Assembly (NCBI RefSeq): GCF_002005105.1 | Contig: NZ_MSCV01000008.1 | Span: forward strand, 118,717-182,716 | DNA from: Methylocaldum sp. 14B | GTDB lineage: Bacteria; Pseudomonadota; Gammaproteobacteria; Methylococcales; Methylococcaceae | DNA: 64,000 nt | Reading direction: 5' to 3' | Shown here: positions 26,090 through 34,494 of the stretch, piece after piece | Layout of the letters: each line of letters begins with the position of its first letter | How positions within the stretch are numbered: position 1 is the first letter of the stretch | Program-made: the position numbers and the translations under genes | The notes under the pieces: model-generated | Seen by the model: the letters and a program-made list of their open reading frames with translations, nothing else | The model's database searches: none | What the model was told of the DNA's origin: nothing

Positions 26090-27715
26090 ATGGCGGCAAG
26101 CGCAGCGGAGAAAATCCGTCTCGACACTGCCGGGAGCGAGCCGGAGCACGTAAGCGAAAGTCCGGAGATCCGGGAAAGAGAGGTCAGCCCGTCCGAATGG
26201 ATCGGTTTTACCGCCATGATCTTCGGAGTATTCATGGCGGTCCTCGATATTCAGATCGTCGCCAGTTCTCTGGAGCAGATTCAGGCGGGTCTTTCGGCGA
26301 CGCGGGACGAGATCGGCTGGGTACAAACCGCCTATCTGGTCGCCGAAGTGGTGATCATTCCCTTGTCCGGGTGGTTGGGCCGGGCCTTATCGACCCGTTA
26401 TCTGTTCGTTCTCGCCTGCGGCGGCTTCACCTTGATGAGCCTATGCTGCGCGCTGGCCTGGGATCTGCCCTCGATGGTGGTGTTCCGAGCCTTGCAGGGG
26501 TTGTTCGGCGGAGCCATGATCCCGTCGATATTCGCGGTGATCTACACCTTGTTTCCGCCCCGCCTGCAACCGGCGATCACCATCCTGGTGGGGCTGGTGG
26601 TTACCGTCGCGCCCACCGCGGGCCCGGTACTCGGCGGCTATCTCACCGAGACGGTATCCTGGAAGGCGCTGTTTCTGATCAATCTCTTGCCCGGCTTGCT
26701 GGTCTGCCTAGGAACCTGGCTCTTCCTGCGGATTGACGAGCCCGAATGGGACTTGCTGAATCGGATCGATTTCCGCGGCATTTTGTACATCGTGGTTTTC
26801 CTTGGCAGCCTGCAATTCGTGCTGGAAGAGGGGACTCGGAAAGACTGGTTCGAAAGCGGCGAGATCGTGTTTTTCGCTTGTCTTGCCGCGGCGGGCGGCG
26901 TCGCGATGTTTTACCGGGAACTGACGCTCGAACACCCTATCGTCGACCTTTGGGCGTTTCGCAACCGCAATTTCGCTGTCGGCTGCGCGTTCAGCTTCAT
27001 CCTCGGCATCGGCCTCTACACCATGATTTATCTGATCCCGGTGTATCTGGCCGGAGTCAAGGGGCTGAACAGTCTGCAGATCGGTCAATACGTCATGGTG
27101 ACGGGCTTATTTCAATTCGTATCCGCCTTCTTCGCCGGCCCGTTATCCAAGGTGCTGGATTCGCGCCTGATGCTGGCCGGCGGACTGGCGCTCTACGGAA
27201 CCGGCGCCTGGATGAACGGCAGTCTGACCGCCGACGCCGGCTATTGGGAATTCTTCTGGCCGCAAGCCGTGGAAGGCTTCGCCTTGATGTTCTGTTTCTT
27301 GCCGATCAGCGGTTTGGCCCTCGGTACCTTGCCGCCGGACGAGGTCAAGAACGCTAGCGGGCTGTTCAATCTGATGCGCAATCTGGGCGGAGCTATCGGC
27401 ATCGCTGTCGCCAGTTCCTTGAAAACGCGCTATATCAAGGAGCATTACGCTGCGTTGCGAGAATCCGTGACCGGGGGTTCGCGGGAGGCAGAAGCCTTGA
27501 TCGCTAAGCTGCAGGCGCAAATGGCCGGATTTCCCTTGCCGGACAGCGAAAAAGCGGCGCTCAAACAGCTTTCCCGGTGGGTGATACGAGAAGCCGAGGT
27601 CATGGCCGCCAACGATTTATTCCATCTGCTGGGGGCTATCTTTTTCGCCTCCCTCTTGTTGATGCCTCTGGTCAGGAAAGTGTCGACGGATCAGGAAACC
27701 GGTGGAGGACACTGA
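26090..27715 (+). CDS. DHA2-family MFS drug/H+ antiporter (EmrB/QacA-like)
   Basis: 541 residues with a cytosolic N-terminus of about 35 residues and about 14 hydrophobic helices. Family motifs are visible: AVLDIQIVASSLEQI in helix 1, a motif-A-like GWLGRALSTRYLFV, and motif C VAPTAGPVLGGYLTE. The C-terminal part holds KNASGLFNLMRNLGGAIGIA, typical of EmrB-like proteins. It exports amphipathic compounds using the proton gradient. The HlyD-type adaptor EmrA is not adjacent. A palindromic operator-like site lies upstream. Confidence 0.9.
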   Translation: MAASAAEKIRLDTAGSEPEHVSESPEIREREVSPSEWIGFTAMIFGVFMAVLDIQIVASSLEQIQAGLSATRDEIGWVQTAYLVAEVVIIPLSGWLGRALSTRYLFVLACGGFTLMSLCCALAWDLPSMVVFRALQGLFGGAMIPSIFAVIYTLFPPRLQPAITILVGLVVTVAPTAGPVLGGYLTETVSWKALFLINLLPGLLVCLGTWLFLRIDEPEWDLLNRIDFRGILYIVVFLGSLQFVLEEGTRKDWFESGEIVFFACLAAAGGVAMFYRELTLEHPIVDLWAFRNRNFAVGCAFSFILGIGLYTMIYLIPVYLAGVKGLNSLQIGQYVMVTGLFQFVSAFFAGPLSKVLDSRLMLAGGLALYGTGAWMNGSLTADAGYWEFFWPQAVEGFALMFCFLPISGLALGTLPPDEVKNASGLFNLMRNLGGAIGIAVASSLKTRYIKEHYAALRESVTGGSREAEALIAKLQAQMAGFPLPDSEKAALKQLSRWVIREAEVMAANDLFHLLGAIFFASLLLMPLVRKVSTDQETGGGH

Positions 27716-27760
27716 TCCCGCACCGATTCAACGAAAACCTCTTGGGGAAGGGCAGCAGTA

Positions 27761-27783
27761 GTCGGCAAGGGATTGCCACCTAC
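27761..27783. repeat. half copy of the GTAGGTCGGCAATCC palindrome
   Basis: gtcggcaagggattgccacc followed by tac matches the right arm of the family, after the exporter gene. Only one arm is present. Confidence 0.6.
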
Positions 27784-27852
27784 GACTAAAATAAACCGGC
27801 TCCCGCGATCGGGAGATGTTCTTATCTAAGTCAGCCAAACAAACCTGGTCGC

Positions 27853-28117
27853 CTGTCCACAGATTTCGTGGACAACCTTGTGGATAAATATGGGGATGAA
27901 AGCGGCGGCACCTGATATTTTCGGGCCTTACGTTAGTCTGGCCAGGTTTTTTTCAGGCCCGGTTGTTGGACGGATTAAAATCGTAAACTATTGATTTTGC
28001 GAAGATGATTTATTACGAAATGATGAATTGATAATTTACGGTATCGCCTTAACTAAGCGCTGCTTGTTCAAAATCCTGTCAAGTCTTGACAGTGGATAAC
28101 TTTTCGATGCCGTATCG
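27853..28117. repeat. 265-bp intergenic element with DnaA-box-like words, copy 2
   Basis: Second copy of 14022-14286 in the same orientation. Kept features: the opening inverted repeat tgtccacagatttcgtggac, the DnaA-box word ttgtggataa at 27878-27887, and cctga/tcagg flanking the phrase ccaggtttttttcagg. The AT-rich tttattacgaaatgatgaat tract and the palindrome ctgtcaagtcttgacag (28076-28092) before gtggataac are kept too. Both copies lie downstream of a transporter gene and upstream of an unrelated one. Bases 27716-27852 and 28118-28199 hold nothing else of note. Confidence 0.8.
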
Positions 28118-28199
28118 AAAAAGTATAGCAGTGGCTCAAAAAAGTGCCGTGGCTCACCTTGCCTGATTTGGGCATCGGCGGAACAGACGGAAACGGCCC

Positions 28200-28604
28200 T
28201 CAAACGATCTGATAAAGCCCGTCCAGCACGAGCGTGTTGGGACTTATCATGCCCACGACGTTGCGGCCGTCCAGCACCGGGGCGCGTACGAGATTGTGAT
28301 TTGCGAACAGGCGCGAGCAGTACCGGATATCCATGTCGGGGTGCACCGAAATCACCGGCTTGCTCATGATTTCGTAGACGTTGACCCGATCGGGCGCGCG
28401 ATCTTTCGCCAATACGTGCCGAGCAATGTCCCCGGCGGTGATCAAGCCGTATTCGTCGTCATCGTGCCGCTTGTTGACCACCAGCACCGAGGTTCTCATC
28501 GATTTCATTTTCTTCAAGGCTTCGCTGATGGTGGCGATGCCGTCGATCGTTCCGAAATCGGTCTTCATAACGTCCCGGACCCGGATAATGGGTTTTTTAT
28601 CCAT
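28200..28604 (-). CDS. CBS-domain protein
   Basis: 134 residues made of two CBS motifs (about 10-65 and 75-130: TISEALKKMKSMRTSVLVVN, YGLITAGDIARHVLAKDRAP, VVGMISPNTLVLDG). CBS pairs bind adenine nucleotides and act as sensory modules. The start ATG overlaps the stop of the PII-like gene by one base (TGATG), so the two are translationally coupled. With two DUF1538 membrane genes upstream, it likely forms the sensory end of a transport operon. Confidence 0.85.
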   Translation of the reverse strand: MDKKPIIRVRDVMKTDFGTIDGIATISEALKKMKSMRTSVLVVNKRHDDDEYGLITAGDIARHVLAKDRAPDRVNVYEIMSKPVISVHPDMDIRYCSRLFANHNLVRAPVLDGRNVVGMISPNTLVLDGLYQIV

Positions 28605-28954
28605 CAGAGTTCCTCCTCGACGATGGGGGCTAATTTTTCCATTTGATGCGTGATCCCTACGGCGTCTTCCACATCGATCTGAAGCGCGATTCCGGTGCCG
28701 GGCTTTTCGTCGAACTTGCCCGCACGGCCGATGGCTTCCAGGATATGTCGAGTCAGATGCTCCTCTACCAGGAACAACAGCACGTCCCTTTGGCTTTCCA
28801 GGCTCAGTCCGAAAAACGTTTTCGTTCGCTTGAGTCCTTCGCCGCGGGCATTGGCGATGACGGTGGCGCCGGTAGCGCCATGTGCACGAGCGGTTTTCAG
28901 GATGAGCTCGGTTTTATCGTCTTCCACGAAGGCGATGATCAGTTTGAAGCGCAT
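28604..28954 (-). CDS. PII-like signalling protein
   Basis: 116 residues with the PII fold pattern: MRFKLIIAFVEDDKTELILKTARAHGATG at the N-terminus and a T-loop region around RGEGLKRTKTFFGLSLESQ. A C-terminal GTGIALQIDVEDAVGI follows where classical GlnB has its nucleotide-binding end. The uridylylated tyrosine of GlnB is not seen, so it is a PII-like rather than a canonical PII protein. Such trimers often bind and gate the transporter encoded beside them (as GlnK-AmtB or SbtB-SbtA). Here the neighbours are two DUF1538 membrane proteins 11 bases upstream and a CBS protein overlapping downstream. Confidence 0.85.
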   Translation of the reverse strand: MRFKLIIAFVEDDKTELILKTARAHGATGATVIANARGEGLKRTKTFFGLSLESQRDVLLFLVEEHLTRHILEAIGRAGKFDEKPGTGIALQIDVEDAVGITHQMEKLAPIVEEEL

Positions 28955-28965
28955 ATGAGGCTACC

Positions 28966-29748
28966 TTAGTCGTTGTTGGCCGCTTGATTGCGCCGACTCA
29001 ACCACATGGCGATCTGGCCGTAACCAAGCACGTTGATTATAGGAATTAGACAAGTGAACGCAATCAGGCCGAATCCGTCCAGCAAGGGATTGCGGCCGGG
29101 AACGGCGGCGGCCAGACCCAATCCGAGTGCCGTCACGATGGGTACCGTTACCGTCGACGAGGCCACATTGCCGGCGTCGTACGCGAGCCCGGCGATGACC
29201 TTGGGGGCGAAAACGGTCTGAATGGCTACGATGGCGTACCCCGTAAGGATGTAGGTGTACAGCGGTGCGCCGGTAACGATCCTGAACGTGCCTAGCGCCA
29301 GTCCGCCGCCTACGCCGAGGGCGACCGCGAGACGGAGCGGCAGGGCTCTGATGCTTCCGGCCGAAACCTCCGATACCTTGACCGCAACGGCGATGAGGGT
29401 GGGTTCGGCCATGGCCGCGGCGAATCCGATGCAGCCGGCAAACAGATAGACCCAGATATAGTTATACCAATGGACACGATCAGGATCGGGCTCGATACCG
29501 AGAAAATCCGGCGCGGTCAGCTGTTGAGCCATCAGATCGCCGATCGGAAACAGGGCCATTTTGAGTCCTACCAGAAATAGGGCAACGCCTAGCAGGACGT
29601 ACAAAAAGCCCACGAGAATCCGGCCCGGGTGAGGCAAGGGTTTTCTGATGACCAGCAGTTGGAAGAGCACCAGCAAACCGATGATCGGGGATACGGCGCG
29701 CAGGGTCTCCAACAATATATTTCCGAATTCGTGCAGCCACTCGTTCAT
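28966..29748 (-). CDS. DUF1538 membrane protein, second of a pair
   Basis: 260 residues with about seven hydrophobic helices. The repeated phrases LVGLKMALFPIGDLMA, AEPTLIAVAVKVSEVSAGSI, FAPKVIAGLAYDAGNVASS and GRNPLLDGFGLIA are shared with the neighbouring gene, marking the DUF1538 family. It is an inner-membrane protein of unknown, presumably transport, function. The start overlaps the stop of the upstream paralogue by four bases, so the two may form a heteromer. Confidence 0.85.
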   Translation of the reverse strand: MNEWLHEFGNILLETLRAVSPIIGLLVLFQLLVIRKPLPHPGRILVGFLYVLLGVALFLVGLKMALFPIGDLMAQQLTAPDFLGIEPDPDRVHWYNYIWVYLFAGCIGFAAAMAEPTLIAVAVKVSEVSAGSIRALPLRLAVALGVGGGLALGTFRIVTGAPLYTYILTGYAIVAIQTVFAPKVIAGLAYDAGNVASSTVTVPIVTALGLGLAAAVPGRNPLLDGFGLIAFTCLIPIINVLGYGQIAMWLSRRNQAANND

Positions 29749-30503
29749 GCAAATATCCCGTATCCCATGACGAAGATCATGGACATCAAGGCGGCGAGGG
29801 CGAGCAGTCCGAAGCCATCGCTCACGGGATTACGCCCAGGAATGGAGGACGAGAGTCCAACGCCCAACGCAGTCACCAGGGGCACGGTGATGGTCGAGGT
29901 GGTCACGCCGCCGGAATCGTAGGCGATGCCGATGATTTCCGGCGGCGCGAAGATCGTCATGATGCCTACGCCAGCGTAGCCGCCGACGATCACATAAGGA
30001 AGCGGCCAGCCGCGGATGATGCGGATCGTGCTGACGATCAGCGCGAATCCCACCGCCGTGGCGACGGTAAGGCGAAGACCCAGTGCGTATGATTTGCGGG
30101 CCTCTACCGAAGCTGTAATCGCGCCGTCGTCGGCGGCGATGCGGGCTGCTTCGTCGGCGACGGCGATAAGTGCCGGTTCGGCTACGGTGGCGCCGAATCC
30201 CAGTGCGAAAGCGAATACCAGTATCCAAAATAGGCTGCCCTTGCGGACGAACGCATGGGCCATGCTTTCGCCCAGCGGAAACAGCCCCAGCTTCAAGCCC
30301 TGCATAAAAAAGGTCAGCCCCAAAACGACCAGCAGCATGCCTGCAACGAACCGTCCGGCCTCGGGAATCGGCTGCTGGATTACCAGGATTTGAAAAAACA
30401 GGATGACCACCACGATGGGCACCAGATCCAGTGCGCTGGCGAGTAACTGCCGAACGAAGCGGTTATGCAAAACCCGTTCGATGAAAGGAAATTTTGACCC
30501 CAT
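29745..30503 (-). CDS. DUF1538 membrane protein, first of a pair
   Basis: 252 residues, paralogue of 28966-29748 with matching segments FMQGLKLGLFPLGESMAHAF, AEPALIAVADEAARIAADDG, FAPPEIIGIAYDSGGVTTST and GRNPVSDGFGLLA. Conserved acidic and small residues sit in helices (AEPALIAVAD, AYDSGGVTT), which suggests ion or substrate contact. It is the first gene of the four-gene unit DUF1538-DUF1538-PII-CBS. The transported substrate is not known. Confidence 0.85.
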   Translation of the reverse strand: MGSKFPFIERVLHNRFVRQLLASALDLVPIVVVILFFQILVIQQPIPEAGRFVAGMLLVVLGLTFFMQGLKLGLFPLGESMAHAFVRKGSLFWILVFAFALGFGATVAEPALIAVADEAARIAADDGAITASVEARKSYALGLRLTVATAVGFALIVSTIRIIRGWPLPYVIVGGYAGVGIMTIFAPPEIIGIAYDSGGVTTSTITVPLVTALGVGLSSSIPGRNPVSDGFGLLALAALMSMIFVMGYGIFA

Positions 30504-30867
30504 AAGTACAATCGTGAATCTTGCTCGATATGGATTGGTAGATGTGCGACCGCGTTGATGGCAACTTGGCGAACGCGAGTGCCCTAAGTGCGCGAAAATC
30601 GCCTCTTCCAGGTCGTTCCGAACCGACGAGGTTGAGGGGGTTTTGCGCTAATAGTGCACCCGGGGTGGGATAGTCTAATCATCGGCCATTTTGGTCGTGC
30701 TGTGCAAGGTGGTTGTCACGCTAGTGGTACATTAAGCCGGTATCATGCTGAGTCCAGAGAACGATGATTGAAAGCGTGCGGGACTTGACCGACGATACGT
30801 TTTTCCGGTTCTCTAGGCGTTTCCCCATACGAGTTCGCCGAATCGCCACATCGGGAGAATATGTCCT
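30504..30867. other. divergent promoter region
   Basis: About 360 bases between the DUF1538 operon and the antiporter gene, which point away from each other. No coding frame is supported. Promoters are expected but no convincing boxes or palindromes were found. Confidence 0.5.
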
Positions 30868-32100
30868 ATGGAATACCCGGTACACGGATTCTTCCTCAAT
30901 CTTCTAATCATTCTCTTGAGCGCGCGCATGTTCGCCGAGCTGGCGGCGCTGGCGCGGGTGCCCCCGGTGGTCGGAGAACTCATGGCCGGAGTCGTTTTGG
31001 GGCCTACGGTGCTGGGCTGGATCGAACCGAGCCAGACCATCCGCATGCTGGCCGAGATCGGTATCATTTTGCTGTTGTTCGAAGCGGGGCTCGAAACCGA
31101 CATCCGCCAGTTGGCGCGCGCCGGCTTCAAATCCTCGATCGTGGCGGTCAGCGGCTTCGCCTTGCCGTTCGCATTCGGCTTCTTGGTGAGCTATGAAGTC
31201 TTCGAACGCCCGTTGCTCGAATCCCTTTTCATCGGCGGAACCCTGACCGCCACCAGCATCGGCATCACGATACGGGTTTTGACCGACCTGCATCAGAGGC
31301 ACTCTCACGAAGCTCAACTGGTGCTAGGGGCCGCAGTAATCGACGACATTCTGGGGGTGGTGCTGCTCGCGATTCTTTATGAGTTTTCCATCGGCGGCGG
31401 TATCAGTTATATGAACGCCGGCCGGGTGCTGCTGTTCATCGCCGTATTCTTCCTGCTGGCTCCGATTTTCGCCAAGCTCATATCGCTGGAGATCAGGCGC
31501 TTCGACGAGTTCAGCCAGACGCCGGGACTGATTCCCACGACCGTTGTGTCCTTGGTGCTTTTTTTCGCCTGGCTATCCCACGAGATCGGCGCGCCCGAAC
31601 TTCTCGGGGGATTTGCGGCAGGACTCGCCCTTTCCCGGAGATTTTTCCTGCCGTTCGGTCTGGCCGTGCATGCCGGTACCGAATTCGCCGAGCGCATCGA
31701 CAATCAGATGCGCCCCATCATTTATCTGTTCGTGCCGATTTTCTTCGTGATGGTCGGGCTATCGCTGAATCTCCGAACCATCGATTGGACGTCCCCCTTC
31801 ATTTGGGTGTTTTCGCTATCCCTGATCGGTACCGCGATAGCGGGCAAGCTGTTCAGCGCGCTGTTCATCAGCGAACGCTGGGTGACTCGTTTTGCCGTCG
31901 GGCTGGCGATGATTCCGCGCGGCGAGGTAGGGCTCATCTTTGCCGAGCTGGGGCGGACATCGAACATCTTGAGCAACGAGATCTATGCCGCTTTGATCAT
32001 CGTCATCGCCTTCACCACCATCTTCGCGCCGCTGCTGCTGAAAGGGTATTACCACGTCCTCGGATCCCGGCTTGCAGCCGAACCGGTTCGCAGACAGTAA
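30868..32100 (+). CDS. CPA2-type Na+(K+)/H+ antiporter
   Basis: 410 residues with about 12 hydrophobic helices and the CPA2 signatures VPPVVGELMAGVVLGPTVLG, IGIILLLFEAGLETDIRQL, and the ion-site phrase LGAAVIDDILGVVLLAI. It has no TrkA-N/RCK tail, unlike the Kef-type protein at 11846-13846. It probably exchanges monovalent cations for protons for pH and salt control. It is followed at 34 bases by the convergent protease gene. Confidence 0.88.
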   Translation: MEYPVHGFFLNLLIILLSARMFAELAALARVPPVVGELMAGVVLGPTVLGWIEPSQTIRMLAEIGIILLLFEAGLETDIRQLARAGFKSSIVAVSGFALPFAFGFLVSYEVFERPLLESLFIGGTLTATSIGITIRVLTDLHQRHSHEAQLVLGAAVIDDILGVVLLAILYEFSIGGGISYMNAGRVLLFIAVFFLLAPIFAKLISLEIRRFDEFSQTPGLIPTTVVSLVLFFAWLSHEIGAPELLGGFAAGLALSRRFFLPFGLAVHAGTEFAERIDNQMRPIIYLFVPIFFVMVGLSLNLRTIDWTSPFIWVFSLSLIGTAIAGKLFSALFISERWVTRFAVGLAMIPRGEVGLIFAELGRTSNILSNEIYAALIIVIAFTTIFAPLLLKGYYHVLGSRLAAEPVRRQ

Positions 32101-32134
32101 ATCCCGAGCCTTGCCCGCCGATGGGCGGTTTCCG

Positions 32135-33358
32135 TCAGCCGAGAGGCCGCGAAGCAGGCCGGCCGCCTTCAGTGACAGTCAGGCCGGCATGAAGCGATAG
32201 CCATTTCAAAATATCTTCGCGCCGGACGAATCCGAGGAGCTGCCCGTTTTTCAGCACCGGCAGCTGATTCACGTCACGCTTGCCGAAAAGGTCCAGCGCG
32301 GCGGCTGCGTCCTGCTCGGGAGAAAGAGTCACCAATTCGTGTCTCGGCGTCATGATGTCGCCGACAGTCGTGGTCCTCCACGCGTCGCGCGGGCGCTTCG
32401 GCAGATCGCGAAGGCAGATCATTCCGATGAACTGGCCGCGCTCCTCGACCGGAAAAGCGCGTTGTCCGCTCGGCATCAGGTGTTCGTCCACCAATGCCTG
32501 AAGAGATAACTGCGGCGCCACCCGCTCGAACCGGGTGTGCATGATGCGCAGGACGGGCACGTCCTCGAGCCATTGGTGAACGAGCAACTGGCGGTAGCTC
32601 ATGACGGCCGCGTTGTTGAGGAACCAGCCGATCAACGCGAGCCATAAGCCATTGATGAAACCGGCCCCGAATATCGGTACGCGCAATCCCAGGATCATGA
32701 GAAAGCCGGACCCCATCAACACCCAGGCAAACCCTTGCCCGACTGCCGAGGCGCGGCGCGTAGCGGTGAGCAAGTCGCCGGTCGCGCCCCACAGCGCGGC
32801 ACGAAGAATCCGCCCGCCGTCGAGCGGAAAGCCGGGAACCAGATTGAACAGGCCGAGAATGATGTTGATGGGGCCCAGCCACATGAGCAGGCTGACGGTA
32901 GGCCCCAAAGTCGCGAACGATTGCTGCGGGTTGTCGGGATCGATCTCCATGGGACCGATAACCATCTTGGCCAGTCCCAGAAAAACGAATCCGAGCACGA
33001 GGCTGGTGATCGGCCCCACGGCTGCCATGTACAACTCGGCGCGCCATGAGGGAGGTTCTTTCTCCATATGCGCCATCCCGCCGAACATGAACAAGGTAAT
33101 GCGCGGAATCGGAATACCGTTGGCTCGGCCAACTATGGCATGGGAAAGTTCATGCAAAAGCACCGACCCGAAGAACAGCAAGGCCGCGGCGATTGCGGTT
33201 CCCCAGATCAGCAGCGGGCCCCAGTCCGGATGCCAAGCCGGAAACAAGCCGGCCCCGAGACTTAAAGTAATGAGCGAGAAGATGATCAGCAGGCTCCAGT
33301 CAACCAGGATTTCGATGCCTGCCACGCGCCCGAGGCGCAAAGCTGTTCGTGCTCCCAT
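32135..33358 (-). CDS. site-2 protease family (M50) membrane metalloprotease with CBS domains
   Basis: 407 residues from ATG 33358, which follows GGAG at 8 bases; an upstream in-frame start at 33445 is less likely. Hydrophobic helices flank zinc-binding LLHELSHAIVGR (His69, Glu70, His73), and the second metal site lies in NLVPGFPLDGGRILRA. The C-terminal 130 residues hold two CBS motifs (LQALVDEHLMPSGQRAFPVE and TVGDIMTPRHELVTLSPEQD). Such proteases cut membrane proteins; the CBS part may tune activity by adenine nucleotides. The gene is 83 bases downstream of DUF502, same direction. Confidence 0.9.
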   Translation of the reverse strand: MGARTALRLGRVAGIEILVDWSLLIIFSLITLSLGAGLFPAWHPDWGPLLIWGTAIAAALLFFGSVLLHELSHAIVGRANGIPIPRITLFMFGGMAHMEKEPPSWRAELYMAAVGPITSLVLGFVFLGLAKMVIGPMEIDPDNPQQSFATLGPTVSLLMWLGPINIILGLFNLVPGFPLDGGRILRAALWGATGDLLTATRRASAVGQGFAWVLMGSGFLMILGLRVPIFGAGFINGLWLALIGWFLNNAAVMSYRQLLVHQWLEDVPVLRIMHTRFERVAPQLSLQALVDEHLMPSGQRAFPVEERGQFIGMICLRDLPKRPRDAWRTTTVGDIMTPRHELVTLSPEQDAAAALDLFGKRDVNQLPVLKNGQLLGFVRREDILKWLSLHAGLTVTEGGRPASRPLG

Positions 33359-33441
33359 GGTAATGCTCCGTTCGGTTGGTCCGGCCGTCGATAAACTCTT
33401 TGACAGTTTCGGGCGGGATAAAGCATCGGAACGCGCAAATC

Positions 33442-34167
33442 TCACCCCGATCGACTAGTTGGTTCTTTCATCGGCATTTCGCTGCCGTCTTGTCCGCGGC
33501 GTTGGGCGTCCGAAAAGCCGACATGCTCGCGGGTGCTGGTCCCGCACGATATGACGAATTGCATGCCTTCTTCCACGGTCCAATCGGTGGGCGTCACCTG
33601 GGAAAGGGGCACGATTTCCATATAACCGGACGTCGGATTCGGAGCGGTGGGCATATAAACCACCGCCAGTTCCTCGCCGGTTTCGGTATCCCGGACGATG
33701 CGTGTCACAAAGGCCACGGCCCGCATTTTCTCGGTGGGATAATTGATCAGCACGACCCTTTGGATCTGCTCCGGTTGCGCTTGAAAGGCGAGTAGCAGCC
33801 GCTTGGTGGAGCCGTAGATGGCTTTCAGTACCGGGATTTTTTCCAGCAACAATTCAAACCCGATCAGAATCTGCCGACCGACCACCCGGCTCGTCAGCCA
33901 GCCCAGCATGAAGAGCAAGACGAGGGTGATCAGCAGGGCGAGCACCGAATCGATCCAGCCGTTGAGCATCAAATCCGCCAGCTTGGGAGAAAACGTATAA
34001 ATGGCTCTATACAAGGCCGGTATCCAAGGTCGCCCGAAGGCGATCAGCTTTGCCAGGATGAAGTCGAAAACGAGCCAGGTGAGCAGTATCGGGGTAAGGA
34101 CGACCAGCCCCGCGAGAATGTTTCTCTGCACGTGGTGGATGAAAGATCTTCGCCGTTTGCTCTCCAT
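33442..34167 (-). CDS. DUF502 membrane protein
   Basis: 241 residues from ATG 34167; TTG 34182 is an in-frame alternative. Two long helices (about 17-40 and 70-95) precede the family phrase IPVLKAIYGSTKRLLLAFQ and a soluble part with VVLINYPTEKMRAVAFVTR, VVYMPTAPNPTSGYMEIVPL and VEEGMQFVISCG. This matches DUF502, membrane proteins of unknown function found widely in proteobacteria and also in plants. It probably forms a transcription unit with the M50 protease. Confidence 0.88.
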   Translation of the reverse strand: MESKRRRSFIHHVQRNILAGLVVLTPILLTWLVFDFILAKLIAFGRPWIPALYRAIYTFSPKLADLMLNGWIDSVLALLITLVLLFMLGWLTSRVVGRQILIGFELLLEKIPVLKAIYGSTKRLLLAFQAQPEQIQRVVLINYPTEKMRAVAFVTRIVRDTETGEELAVVYMPTAPNPTSGYMEIVPLSQVTPTDWTVEEGMQFVISCGTSTREHVGFSDAQRRGQDGSEMPMKEPTSRSG

Positions 34168-34494
34168 AGAAATTACCGACAAACGTTTTGCAAAGTCGTT
34201 GCGTGATTCAGGCTCGCCGAGATATCGCGAGGTTCAAAAATTCTGGCTACGGGCCGGCGAAATCCGTCTTTCAAGAAGGGGCTGCGGCAATCTGTCCATA
34301 AGAAAATCATTGAATTATTATGCTGCCGCTCCTGTCCTAGGCGTATCATAGTACCGGTCGGCAGGACTGCGCGATCATTCGGTTTCCAGGAGGAAGAGAT
34401 CTATTTATTCCAGGCGCTCGCCGGTCGAGGTGAACAACCCCAAAAGATGCGGCTGAGCCGTCTGCGACCATAACGACAGATTCGAGGAGAGCTT
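34168..34494. other. upstream region of the multicopper oxidase
   Basis: About 325 bases between divergent DUF502 and MCO genes. GAGGAGAG at 34482-34489 is the MCO ribosome site. I saw no clear CueR-type or other metal-operator palindrome. Confidence 0.5.
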
